DNA from: DASYPP01 sp036006525
GTDB lineage: Bacteria; Gemmatimonadota; Gemmatimonadetes; Gemmatimonadales; GWC2-71-9
Length of the DNA stretch: 64,000 nt
Assembly (NCBI GenBank): GCA_036006525.1
Contig: DASYPP010000047.1
Coordinates: 1 to 64,000, forward strand
Reading direction: 5' to 3'
Within the stretch, counting starts at the first letter, position 1; each line of letters begins with the position of its first letter. The notes below the pieces were generated by a model, which was not told the origin of the DNA, did not search any database, and saw only the letters and a list, made by a program, of their open reading frames with translations. Made by a program: the position numbers and the translations under genes. This document shows, piece after piece, positions 40,954-48,678 of the stretch.

Positions 40954-41565
40954 TTAGTTCGCGCGACCGCTGGCGAAGGGATTGGGTCCTTCTCCGGCTC
41001 CGTATGGCCGCACGGTGATCCCGAGGCTGGCGAGGAAGGCTTCGGCGGCGCGTTCGAACTTCTTGCCCACCATCACCGCGTCGGAAGCGCTGCGAGACCC
41101 GGCATCCCGGATCGACGCGGCCCGCGCCAAGTCGGCGTACTGGTCGAACTCGGTCACACACTGAGAGAGCGCAAGGCGCAACTCGCCCTGGGCCTTGGAG
41201 ACGTCATTGCGCGCCCGCAGGGATGCGCGGACCGCATACGGGCTTTCCAGCAGGTCCTGCCGGGCCGAATCAACCCCGCGGAGCGCGGTGGAGCAGGCGG
41301 TGCGCACCGCACGAGTGCGGGAGAGCAGCAGCGCGTCGCTGGCGGTCCGGATATCCCGGGTCAGCCGTGACGACGCGGCATCGATGGCCCTCAGGGTGTC
41401 GCGGAATACCAGGTACTCATCGCGCATCCGGGTCGACACCGAATCCAGCTTCGGATCGGGCTTGATGAATCCGCCCGCCTGGGCTGAGATGGAACCGGTT
41501 GCCAGCGCGAGCAGAACGGCGGAAACCGCTAGGACTCTAAGCCGACTTCTATGTAGCGATAAGAT
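40954..41565 (-). CDS. Secreted helical protein of unknown function, apparent ATC start
   Basis: The mature part is alpha-helical and arginine/alanine-rich (DEYLVFRDTLRAIDAASSRL, the RTACSTALRGVDSARQDLL segment) and ends NPFASGRAN. The frame extends upstream of GTG 41439 through a textbook signal peptide (LHRSRLRVLAVSAVLLALATGSISAQ). No ATG, GTG or TTG lies upstream of that peptide within the frame. An ATC at 41565 sits seven bases after AGGAGG and would give a 203-aa precursor. The ribosome site and signal peptide overlap the end of the preceding gene, suggesting coupling. The function is unknown. Confidence 0.6.
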   Translation of the reverse strand: MLSLHRSRLRVLAVSAVLLALATGSISAQAGGFIKPDPKLDSVSTRMRDEYLVFRDTLRAIDAASSRLTRDIRTASDALLLSRTRAVRTACSTALRGVDSARQDLLESPYAVRASLRARNDVSKAQGELRLALSQCVTEFDQYADLARAASIRDAGSRSASDAVMVGKKFERAAEAFLASLGITVRPYGAGEGPNPFASGRAN

Positions 41566-42149
41566 GGTTCATCCTCCTTCGACGAAAACAGGCACCCGGC
41601 TGAGCTCGCCGCAAACCAGCCGGCCACCAGCAGGCGGGGGGCATCGAGTTCCTGGACGATTGGGGCGAGCCAGCGCCGCATGTGGCGCAACTCGGGGGGC
41701 CGGCGGCCCATCAGCGCGAGAATGGCGCCGATACCGGACGTGGCCCGGAGAAAATGGGCCAGGCCGTGCGCCCGCTGGGTGAACTCCACCACCTTGACCC
41801 CGGGCTCGTCGAAAATGACCGCGCCTTCAAAGACGTCCATCGGCGGAGCATCGAGCCGGGGACCCAGGTAGAGATAGCGGCGACCGTTGGCGGTCTTCCG
41901 CTCGATCACCGCTGCAGCGGTCTCGCTGGTGAGCCGCGCGGCGTGCAGCAGGTCATCGTCGTGGAGCGCCCCTACCGCGTTGGTCCATTCCAGGGCCGCC
42001 AGCGCGGTTTCCATGGGACACCCCATGGTATCATCGAACGCGATCATCCGCGGTGCTTCGCCTGCCCGCATAAAGAAATGGGCGAGCGCTTCCGGGCGTT
42101 CCAGGAAGGTACGGATGACCAGGGTGGAGGGCGCAGACGGTTCGGCCAT
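41529..42149 (-). CDS. Hypothetical protein
   Basis: This 206-aa soluble protein has no recognised domain. It has mixed alpha/beta character, with FDDTMGCPMETALAALEWTN, a strand pair GRRYLYLGPRLDAPPMDVFEGAVIF, and VVEFTQRAHGLAHFLRATSGIGAILALMG. No signal peptide or membrane helix is present. It precedes and overlaps the secreted helical protein gene, so the two probably share a transcript. ATG 42149 is the first in-frame start after the repeat hairpin at 42184-42246. Confidence 0.65.
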   Translation of the reverse strand: MAEPSAPSTLVIRTFLERPEALAHFFMRAGEAPRMIAFDDTMGCPMETALAALEWTNAVGALHDDDLLHAARLTSETAAAVIERKTANGRRYLYLGPRLDAPPMDVFEGAVIFDEPGVKVVEFTQRAHGLAHFLRATSGIGAILALMGRRPPELRHMRRWLAPIVQELDAPRLLVAGWFAASSAGCLFSSKEDEPSYRYIEVGLES

Positions 42150-42182
42150 AGGATCTGAAAGCTAGCTCTGAAACAGGGAGAC

Positions 42183-42261
42183 TGGTACTGGGTGCTGCGT
42201 ACTGGGCACTGGGCCACCAATGCAGTTTTTCGCAGTACCCAGTACCCGTCACCAGTACCTT
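42183..42261. repeat. Inverted pair of ACTGGGT heptamer repeats
   Basis: GGTACTGGGTGCTGCG (42184-42199) pairs with CGCAGTACCCAGTACC (42231-42246) with one mismatch. The flanking stretch continues in heptamers (ACTGGGC, ACTGGGC on the left; GTCACCAGTACC on the right). A TTTTT lies in the loop. The element fills the gap between two leftward genes and could end the Ig/LVIVD gene's transcript. Confidence 0.7.
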
Positions 42262-42263
42262 CT

Positions 42264-44249
42264 TTATGGCGTAAGTTCTGACTTGTTCTCCACTTTCACG
42301 ATCCACAGCCCCGAGTTGATGTCCGGTACGTAGATGTATCCGTTCCGGTAGATAGCGCCCCAGGCGTTGGCCGAGTTGGCCACGAAACCGTTCTTGTCTC
42401 CCGTATTCACGTGCGCGATCTCGCGACCCTGGTTGAGCAGGTCGCCCCGCATTTCTCCGGATACGTCGAGCACCCGCAGCCCGCCCTGGTAATCCCCCAG
42501 GTACAACGTGTCCCCCGCGACCCAGACGTTGTGAACCCCGCCATCCTTGGGCTCGTACCACGCGACTTCCCTCGGGTTGGCGAGGTCCGATACGTCGATC
42601 ACGTGGAGCCGGCCATAGGCGCGGCCCAGTCCGATAACTCCACCGCCGACCGGCTTGGCGGAGAAGACTTCATCGCCGGCGAACACGTAGCGCCCCGCAC
42701 GCCACGCGGTATGGGTGCCGCGGATGAACCCGGGGCCGCCCACCGCTTCGACATCGCGATACAACGAGTTCAGGTCGTACTTGAACTGGCTCACCAGCTG
42801 GGGTGATTCGGGGCTGCCGCCCTTCACTCCGTTGCCGACATCCAGGATCACCAGTCCATCATTCCAGTACGAGAGGTAGGCCAGGCCATCCTGCACGTCG
42901 ATGTCGTGCAGCATGCGGCCCGCCTCGGTGCGGGTAACTTCCCAGCGCGCCACCTGCCGCGGGTGATAGGGGTCCCGGATGTCGATGACCCGCATCGAGC
43001 CGGTGGCGTCATCGGTGAGGTAGACATATCCGTGGTAGATGAAGGTGCTGTGCACCCCGCCGGTCACCGTTTCGGTGAATTCGGCGATCGGCTTGGGGTG
43101 GGCCGGGTCCTCGAACGAGAGAATGACGATGCCGTTCTTCCGAGTAGAGGCGCCTTCCCTGGTGAGGACGCCGTACTTGCCGTCCTCGGTAGTCATCACG
43201 TCGTTGATAACCCTGGCGTCCACGACGACACTATCGGTAATCGCCGGGGCCGCCGGGTTGCTCAGGTCGATCGCGTAGAGCCGGTCGCCGATAGTGCTGA
43301 TATACCCATGCTTCCCGTCGGGATGCAGCCAGAACTCCGCCGCATTCATCTTGAGCGGGACCCGCCCCACCACCGTGGCGGGTCGCACCGCGTCACGCGG
43401 GTTGACGGTGACGACGGCTTCGGCCGAGCGGTCCCCGACCCTGGCGACGACCCGGTAGGTGCCGGGCAGATCGGCGACGAACGCGCCGTCGGCATCGACG
43501 GAGGCAGTGCCGGGACTCAGCAGCCACTGGGGCCGCACCTCACCGACCGCGTGTCCCGCGGCGTCTTTTGCGGCCAGGGAAAGCCGCACCACGTCGCCGG
43601 TGCGCGCGGTGCTGGTCGCCGGAGCGATGGCGAGTGAACGAATCGGGTTCACGCTCACCACGATCGTCCGGGACGCGCTAGCCTGGCCCGCCCGCGCGGT
43701 CAGGGTGGCACGGCCCGCCGTTCGCGCGGTAAGACTGCCGTCGTTGTTCACGCTCGCTACCGCCGGCCGATCGGAGCGCCAGGCCACCGGGTCGTAGCGG
43801 CGGTCGCCGTTGGCCGCCATGACAGTCGCGGTGAGCGGAATGGTTTGTCCGGTGTAGATCCGCTCCACCCGGGGCTCGATTTCAATCCGGGCGGCAGGTG
43901 GTGAAAGGACCGTCACCCGGGCCACCGCGACGACTGGCCGGCCGCCGGCCAGCGGGCGCACCGACACTCCCACATTGATCGTACCGGAGGAACCCCCGGT
44001 CACCAGACCGGTGGAGTCCACCTTCCCCTCGAAAAACCCGCCCGAGGTAGCCCAGCTCACCCGCACGTTCTTGTACTCGGCGCCCGAGGAGTCGTAGGCG
44101 ACGGCGGTCAGCCGGATGGTGTCGTTGGCGACCACCGCTGCTTCCGCCGGCTGGATTACCACTCGGGCGATCGGCGAACGGGGCATGACCGGCGCTGCCG
44201 GCGTGGGGGGCGATTGCTGGAGCAGGGCCAGCACGGCGATAACAATCAT
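42264..44249 (-). CDS. Exported Ig-like (BIG2) plus LVIVD beta-propeller protein
   Basis: This 661-aa protein has a short hydrophobic N-terminus. Three bacterial Ig-like domains follow (residues about 28-115, 120-205 and 208-290; e.g. RIYTGQTIPLTATVMAANGD, SVNNDGSLTARTAGRATLTA). Then comes a beta-propeller of LVIVD repeats (about 295-655) with repeated LYAIDLSNPAAPAI, MRVIDIRDPYHPRQVARWEV, GLVILDVGNG, and LHVIDVSDLANPREVAWYEP. The LVIVD family is thought to be extracellular or surface-bound. The combination suggests a cell-surface adhesin or binding protein. The signal peptide is short (MIVIAVLALLQQ), so the export route is less certain. Confidence 0.82.
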   Translation of the reverse strand: MIVIAVLALLQQSPPTPAAPVMPRSPIARVVIQPAEAAVVANDTIRLTAVAYDSSGAEYKNVRVSWATSGGFFEGKVDSTGLVTGGSSGTINVGVSVRPLAGGRPVVAVARVTVLSPPAARIEIEPRVERIYTGQTIPLTATVMAANGDRRYDPVAWRSDRPAVASVNNDGSLTARTAGRATLTARAGQASASRTIVVSVNPIRSLAIAPATSTARTGDVVRLSLAAKDAAGHAVGEVRPQWLLSPGTASVDADGAFVADLPGTYRVVARVGDRSAEAVVTVNPRDAVRPATVVGRVPLKMNAAEFWLHPDGKHGYISTIGDRLYAIDLSNPAAPAITDSVVVDARVINDVMTTEDGKYGVLTREGASTRKNGIVILSFEDPAHPKPIAEFTETVTGGVHSTFIYHGYVYLTDDATGSMRVIDIRDPYHPRQVARWEVTRTEAGRMLHDIDVQDGLAYLSYWNDGLVILDVGNGVKGGSPESPQLVSQFKYDLNSLYRDVEAVGGPGFIRGTHTAWRAGRYVFAGDEVFSAKPVGGGVIGLGRAYGRLHVIDVSDLANPREVAWYEPKDGGVHNVWVAGDTLYLGDYQGGLRVLDVSGEMRGDLLNQGREIAHVNTGDKNGFVANSANAWGAIYRNGYIYVPDINSGLWIVKVENKSELTP

Positions 44250-44309
44250 GGCGGACTCGGGGACCGGGTGGCTGGGTTGAGGGTCTGGGAACTTGAGCAG
44301 GGCAATCTA

Positions 44310-44341
44310 TTGACAAAACCCCTGGGGAGCCAGAAGTTAAA
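44310..44341 (+). promoter_or_regulatory. Possible promoter upstream of cold-shock gene leader
   Basis: A perfect TTGACA at 44310-44315 is followed after 18-20 bases by AAGTTA/GTTAAA (44334-44341), an acceptable but not ideal -10 element. It lies upstream of a strong rightward terminator, so it would drive a short RNA or the cold-shock leader. Confidence 0.4.
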
Positions 44342-44345
44342 CCCA

Positions 44346-44431
44346 TGGCAGCATTGGAATTCCGAATCTCATCCCCAGATACCGTCTGGTAGTCAGTGGC
44401 CGCCCGGAGTTCCCCTCCGGCCGGCTTTTTT
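44346..44431 (+). ncRNA. Candidate small RNA or cold-shock leader RNA ending in a terminator
   Basis: Between a TTGACA promoter and a strong terminator there is about 85 nt of rightward sequence with no long frame. It includes the hairpin CCCAGA-TACCG-TCTGG. A 15-codon frame (MAALEFRISSPDTVW) could be a leader peptide but has no good ribosome site. Because the region opposite is non-coding, a rightward terminator here has no other gene to serve. It may be a free-standing sRNA or an attenuated leader for the cold-shock gene 65 bases downstream. Confidence 0.4.
44399..44431 (+). terminator. Rho-independent terminator
   Basis: GCCGCCCGGAG (44399-44409) pairs with CTCCGGCCGGC (44415-44425) over 11 positions with one mismatch around a TTCCC loop. 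It is followed directly by six T residues (44426-44431). This is the clearest intrinsic terminator noticed in the window. Its 3' arm can also pair with AAGCCGGC at 44443-44450. Confidence 0.75.
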
Positions 44432-44495
44432 GATTCTAGCCGAAGCCGGCTAGGCAATTCGGAGCTTCGCGCTCCCTTTCAGAAGAGGTTTCGCG

Positions 44496-44696
44496 ATGGC
44501 GAAGGGAACAGTGAAGTGGTTCAATGATGCCAAGGGGTTCGGGTTCATCGCGCAGGAAGGCGGCAAAGACGTGTTTGTGCATCACACGGCCATCCTGGCC
44601 GAGGGATTCCGTTCGCTGGCCGAGGGAGACGCCGTGGAATTCGACATTGTCGAAGGCCCCAAGGGTCTTCAGGCGTCAAACGTCCGCAAGGTCTGA
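44496..44696 (+). CDS. Cold-shock protein (CspA family)
   Basis: This 66-aa single OB-fold domain binds RNA and single-stranded DNA and melts mRNA secondary structure. The RNP1 motif KGFGFIAQ and the RNP2 motif VFVHHTAI are intact, and the N-terminus MAKGTVKWFNDAKGFGF is canonical. AGAAGAGG precedes the ATG by seven bases. The leader contains three hairpins (44399-44425, 44436-44453, 44461-44475), consistent with regulation at the RNA level as known for other csp genes. Confidence 0.97.
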   Translation: MAKGTVKWFNDAKGFGFIAQEGGKDVFVHHTAILAEGFRSLAEGDAVEFDIVEGPKGLQASNVRKV

Positions 44697-44737
44697 CGCG
44701 CATCGCGGCATCTTCACCGCAGTCACGAAGTCACCCG

Positions 44738-45280
44738 ATCCAGCGACGTTTCCGGTCCCCAGCCGGCACCGTCGCTGTTTCGCTCCTGAGCCTTTGCATC
44801 GCTTCCGCGCTCTGCTTCGCCCAGGCCCCTCCCGGAGCCGAGCGGCTGAGGTTCGGGGGATTTCGGGCGGGCGACTCGCTCCCCCGCGTGGTCGCTACGC
44901 TGCAGGGACACCGGGGCCAGCGGCTCCGCTGCCTTCGATCCCACGCCGACAGCACGGTGCAGGAGTGTCGCAGCAGCTACAGCGACAGCGTGAGCCGGCG
45001 CCCGGTCGAGGTGTGGCTCAGCGCCATCGGTGACAAGGCCGCCATTCTCACCCTCAAGACCGAGGGCAGCCCGGCTTTGCTGGAGCTCTGGCGCGCCGAC
45101 CTCTCCCGACGATATGGCCAGGTAGAGACCCGGGTCCAGGGATCTCAAAGGATGATGCAGTGGGTCAGGCAGGGCCGGATGATACGGCTGACCTGGCGCA
45201 CCGACCGCTGGGCCCCGGCCATCTCGGTGAGCCTGGTGGACGGCCATATCCTTGACGCCTGGGGAGAAAAACGGGAATAG
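44738..45280 (+). CDS. Secreted protein of unknown function, start codon unclear
   Basis: The open frame after GTG 44888 encodes a basic beta-rich domain (RRPVEVWLSAIGDKAAILTL, MMQWVRQGRMIRLTWRTD, SVSLVDGHILDAWGEKRE). The same frame continues upstream through a clear signal peptide (VAVSLLSLCIASALCFAQ) preceded by arginines (QRRFRSPAG), but contains no ATG, GTG or TTG there. ATC at 44738 would give MQRRFRSPAGTVAVSLLSLC as the start. No strong ribosome site is visible, so the exact start is open. The function is unknown. Confidence 0.5.
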   Translation: MQRRFRSPAGTVAVSLLSLCIASALCFAQAPPGAERLRFGGFRAGDSLPRVVATLQGHRGQRLRCLRSHADSTVQECRSSYSDSVSRRPVEVWLSAIGDKAAILTLKTEGSPALLELWRADLSRRYGQVETRVQGSQRMMQWVRQGRMIRLTWRTDRWAPAISVSLVDGHILDAWGEKRE

Positions 45281-45289
45281 GAAGTAGGA

Positions 45290-45313
45290 AGGGGCGCGCG
45301 GCGGTACGCCCCT
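45290..45313. terminator. Hairpin between secreted-protein gene and binding-protein gene
   Basis: AGGGGCG (45290-45296) pairs with CGCCCCT (45307-45313) around a 10-base loop. It lies ten bases after the preceding stop codon and may end that transcript. No U-run follows. Confidence 0.4.
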
Positions 45314-45382
45314 ACTACCGCGCCTGCGGCAAAAGGGCGATTTTCTCTGGTCTCCACGAACTCGATCACAATCGGAGGACGG

Positions 45383-46507
45383 ATGGGCCGGTTTACGGCG
45401 GCAGGGCTGCTTACTCTGGGGTTGACGATCGCGGGATGCGGGGGCGACACGCGTCCCATCCTGATCGGCTGGGGTGGCGGGCCGCTCAACGATTCCACCG
45501 TCGCTCCCTCGTTGCATACCGCCGAACTGGCCATCGCGGAGATCAATGCGGCCGGAGGGATCCATGGCCGGCCGCTCCGGCTGGTGATCCTGGAGGACGG
45601 CGGCGAGCCGGACTCCGCGGTGCGGGTCGCCACCAGGCTGGTCGATTCCGGGGTGGTCGCGGTGATCGGGCACATCTACTCCAGCACCACGCTGGCTGCG
45701 GCGCCGGTGTACAACAATCCCCACAACCCGGTCGTCCAGATCTCCCCGTCCGCCACCTCGCCGCTCATCACGCAGGCCGGACCCTACACCTTCAGAGTCT
45801 GCCCCAGCGACCTCCAGTATGGTGGCGCCCTGGCCCACTTCGTCCAGCAGAGCCTGAGGCTGACCCGCGGCGCCGTACTCTACGTCAACAACGACTATGG
45901 CCGCGGAGTGCGCCGCACGTTTGAGCGAGAGTTCTCCCTGCTGAGCGGAGAAGTCACCGAGGTGGACCCATTCCTGGAGGCGAACCCCGAGGTCGGCGCC
46001 TATCTGGAGCGGGTGACACAGGGACAGGGCGCGGAGTTCCTGATTCTCGCCGCGAATATTGACGAGGGAACCAAGGTGCTCCAGGCGATCCGGGACCGAG
46101 GATACAAGGGGCCGGTCCTGGGGGGAGACGGGCTGGATGGGATCGAGGATGCCGGTACCATCGGCGAAGGAGTGTATGTCGCGACGGTCTACCTGCCGAG
46201 CCAGAACACCGAGCGCAATCGCAAGTTTCTCTCCGCCTACCGGGAGAAATTTCCCCTGGGCAATCCGGTCGATTATTCGGCCGCCGCCACCTACGATATC
46301 GTGTACCTGCTGCGCGACGCGATGCTTCGGGGCGGCACCGGCCGCAAGGACCTGCGGGACGCCGTCGCTGCCGTGGGCCAGTCTGAACCGGCCTTCGACG
46401 GGCTCACCGGCTCCATTGCCTTCGATGAAAATGGGGACGTGCCCAGGCTCAATATCCAGGTCGGCGTGATTCGCAATGGGACTCTGCGGCCCGCGGGTGA
46501 ACAGTGA
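45383..46507 (+). CDS. Amino-acid-type ABC substrate-binding lipoprotein (Peripla_BP_6)
   Basis: This 374-aa lipoprotein has signal MGRFTAAGLLTLGLTIAG and lipobox Cys19. The type I periplasmic binding fold is of the LivJ/branched-chain amino acid class: AELAIAEINAAGGIHGRPLRLV, VVAVIGHIYSSTTLAAAPVYN, GAVLYVNNDYGRGVRRTFE, PVLGGDGLDGIEDAG and VDYSAAATYDIVYLL. No permease or ATPase gene follows. Its stop overlaps the GTG start of a chemoreceptor gene instead (GTGA). It is therefore probably a ligand-capture subunit for sensing rather than uptake. The ligand is unknown. Confidence 0.9.
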   Translation: MGRFTAAGLLTLGLTIAGCGGDTRPILIGWGGGPLNDSTVAPSLHTAELAIAEINAAGGIHGRPLRLVILEDGGEPDSAVRVATRLVDSGVVAVIGHIYSSTTLAAAPVYNNPHNPVVQISPSATSPLITQAGPYTFRVCPSDLQYGGALAHFVQQSLRLTRGAVLYVNNDYGRGVRRTFEREFSLLSGEVTEVDPFLEANPEVGAYLERVTQGQGAEFLILAANIDEGTKVLQAIRDRGYKGPVLGGDGLDGIEDAGTIGEGVYVATVYLPSQNTERNRKFLSAYREKFPLGNPVDYSAAATYDIVYLLRDAMLRGGTGRKDLRDAVAAVGQSEPAFDGLTGSIAFDENGDVPRLNIQVGVIRNGTLRPAGEQ

Positions 46508-48198
46508 AATTCCTCCCGGGGCTGACCCAGCGGTTCACTTTCGTCATGAGCCTGATGCTGATCCTGGTCATCCTGGTCGGCTGGCTCAGCGTCACCTCAA
46601 TCCGTTCCCAGGGGGAGATCGCCGACCGTGAGCTCCGGAACCTGGCCGAAGAGGGAGACGTCGGCAGCGCGCTCGTGGCCTCGGTCATGAACGAGATCCG
46701 CGCCGCGCAGCAATACCTGCTCTCGCCGTCCCTGGAGTTGCGGTATGAGTTCATCTCCAGTGGCGACTCGGCCTACGCGGCGCAACGGCGCTTCGGCGAC
46801 CTGACCAGTCTGAGCGACGACGACCGGGTCACCCTCAATCGGATCGCGGATCGGCAGGCGGAGCTCGAGGTGGCATACGCCGAGGCCCATGCCCTCGAGG
46901 ATATCGGCCGGCCGGATGCGGCGCTGGCCCAGGCCCGCGCCGCCCATTCGCCGGCGGACAGCCTGATTGAAAGCGTTCGCGCACTGACCACAGGCCAGGC
47001 CCGCCTCGCCGTAGAGCGCGCCAATATCATGCGCCAGCGATCCCGCCGCGTTCAGTACATCCTGATCGGGACCATCGTGCTGATCATGGCTGCCGGCGTG
47101 TTCGCGATCCTGTATACCCGAAGCTCGGTCAACGTGCCGCTTCGCCGGCTGGTGGCCGCCGCTGAGCGGTTCGGAGCCGGTGATCTCCGCCCGGCCCAGC
47201 TCGGCGAGATGCCGACCGAGCTCAACTTGCTCGCGCTGACGCTGGACGGCACCGGCGCCAGGCTCAGGACCGTGGTCTCCGAGGTCATCAAGGAGGCGGA
47301 GCAGATCGGCAGCAGCGCGGGCCAGTTCTCGGCGATGAGCCAGGAGCTGGCGGCCAGCGGGAACGAGATCTCGACCGCTATGGTCAAGGTCTCCACCAGC
47401 GCCGAGAGCCAGGTGCGCGGGATGGACAAGGCGGGCAAGGCACTGGGCGAATTACGCCAGGCCGCAAGCACCACCGGCGAGGCTGCCAACCGGGTGGTGC
47501 AGGTTGGAGAAAACATCCGGCGGGTCGCGGCCCAGCACCAGGGCGACGTGGACGCCGCGCGCCGGACCCTGCTGGATGTTCGTGAGGTCGTGCGGACTTC
47601 GATGGGGCAGGTCCGGCAGCTGGCCCAGCTTTCCGCCTCGATCACCGCTTTCATCGATCTCATCAAGCAGATCTCGTCCCAGACCAACTTGCTGGCCCTG
47701 AACGCCGCGATCGAAGCGGCTCGGGCCGGCGAACAGGGCCGCGGGTTCGCGGTGGTCGCCGAAGAGGTGCGAAACCTCGCCGACTCGAGCGCCCGGGCCG
47801 CGGAAGACGTGACCAAGACGGTGCAGATTCTCCTGAACCAGGTGCGGGAAACCTCAACGACGATGGAAGTGGGATCCGGCAAGGTAGAGGGAATCGAGCA
47901 CGTGGCGGAGGCCGCGGCGCGCGGGCTCCAGGAGATCGCGCTCGCCGTGAAGGAGATTCAGAACGCGGCGGCGCAGGTCGAAGACGAAGCGACCCTGAAC
48001 CGGACGATCGTCGACGAACTGACCACCACCACGTCACAGGCGGCCAGCGCGGCGAGCGAGCACGCCACCTCGAGCGAATCGGTTACCGCCGCCGCCGAAC
48101 AGCAGAACGCCGCCACGGAGGAAATGGCGGCGGCGGCGAGTGAACTGCTGGCTGGGGCGAATCGATTGGCGGCTCTGGTGGCGGATTTCAGGACCTAG
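46504..48198 (+). CDS. Methyl-accepting chemotaxis protein
   Basis: This 564-aa transmembrane receptor has helix 1 at about residues 8-30 (FTFVMSLMLILVILVGWL), a periplasmic four-helix-type domain to about 180, helix 2 (VQYILIGTIVLIMAAGVFAIL), a HAMP linker (VNVPLRRLVAAAERFGAGDL) and a long cytoplasmic signalling coiled coil. The hairpin tip is NLLALNAAIEAARAGEQGRG then FAVVAEEVRNLADSS. It would control a CheA kinase. No che genes are nearby. Start overlap with the binding-protein gene implies stoichiometric production and a direct partnership in which the lipoprotein presents ligand to the receptor. Confidence 0.94.
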   Translation: MKFLPGLTQRFTFVMSLMLILVILVGWLSVTSIRSQGEIADRELRNLAEEGDVGSALVASVMNEIRAAQQYLLSPSLELRYEFISSGDSAYAAQRRFGDLTSLSDDDRVTLNRIADRQAELEVAYAEAHALEDIGRPDAALAQARAAHSPADSLIESVRALTTGQARLAVERANIMRQRSRRVQYILIGTIVLIMAAGVFAILYTRSSVNVPLRRLVAAAERFGAGDLRPAQLGEMPTELNLLALTLDGTGARLRTVVSEVIKEAEQIGSSAGQFSAMSQELAASGNEISTAMVKVSTSAESQVRGMDKAGKALGELRQAASTTGEAANRVVQVGENIRRVAAQHQGDVDAARRTLLDVREVVRTSMGQVRQLAQLSASITAFIDLIKQISSQTNLLALNAAIEAARAGEQGRGFAVVAEEVRNLADSSARAAEDVTKTVQILLNQVRETSTTMEVGSGKVEGIEHVAEAAARGLQEIALAVKEIQNAAAQVEDEATLNRTIVDELTTTTSQAASAASEHATSSESVTAAAEQQNAATEEMAAAASELLAGANRLAALVADFRT

Positions 48199-48200
48199 TC

Positions 48201-48548
48201 TTACCGCCTTCTACCGGCCTTAACCGCTTTCTTGGCAGGCTTGGCCCGGGGCTTCACCTTGGTGCGGTGCTTCGTGGCTTTGACCCGCTCGGCCGCCTTT
48301 TCCAGCTTCCGGCGCTGAGCCGCCTGGACCTCAGCGAGTACCCGCTCACCCTCTTCATTCCCGACCAATCCCCGGCGTACCGAGTACTTGATCAGCTCCT
48401 CGGCATCGGAAAGCGCGAATTCGCTGAGCCGTGCCGCCGCGCGAATCACGTTGACGAGCGCATCTGCCACCGGACTGCGCAGGACATTGGCTATTCCCGG
48501 CAGGGTTTCGAGCAGCGTCGAGATCTGGGAACCACCGAGGTCCGTCAT
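48201..48548 (-). CDS. Small protein with lysine/arginine-rich tail
   Basis: This 115-aa protein is helical over residues 1-75 (ISTLLETLPGIANVLRSPVA, FALSDAEELIKYSVRRGLVG) and ends in a highly basic tail (KHRTKVKPRAKPAKKAVKAG), as in phasin-like or nucleoid-associated proteins. The basic tail suggests nucleic-acid or polyphosphate binding, but no family is certain. It is convergent with the chemoreceptor gene, with two bases between the stop codons. ATG 48548 follows the terminator at 48565-48608, so it has its own promoter or depends on read-through. Confidence 0.6.
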   Translation of the reverse strand: MTDLGGSQISTLLETLPGIANVLRSPVADALVNVIRAAARLSEFALSDAEELIKYSVRRGLVGNEEGERVLAEVQAAQRRKLEKAAERVKATKHRTKVKPRAKPAKKAVKAGRRR

Positions 48549-48560
48549 CGGCGGCAACGT

Positions 48561-48608
48561 AAAAGAGCCCCCCGATGGAGTCAAGCGGACCGACTCCGTG
48601 GAGGGCTC
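48561..48608 (-). terminator. Intrinsic terminator of the leftward barrel/TPR operon
   Basis: On the minus strand GAGCCC...GGAGTC pairs with GACTCC...GGGCTC (segments 48603-48608, 48592-48597, 48577-48582, 48565-48570), two 6-bp helices separated by bulges, followed by TTTTA (48564-48560). It lies about 70 bases after the stop of the beta-barrel gene. Confidence 0.55.
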
Positions 48609-48678
48609 CGGCCTGGTTTTGACGACGCCGCGTAATTTGTTATGTATCAATGGTTTCAGTCATTTCCGATTGCAGTAG

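Noticed and set aside
40649..41161. 170-aa leftward frame overlapping the secreted helical protein gene
   Set aside because: Arg-rich shadow in another frame of the gene ending at 40954, running on into non-coding sequence.
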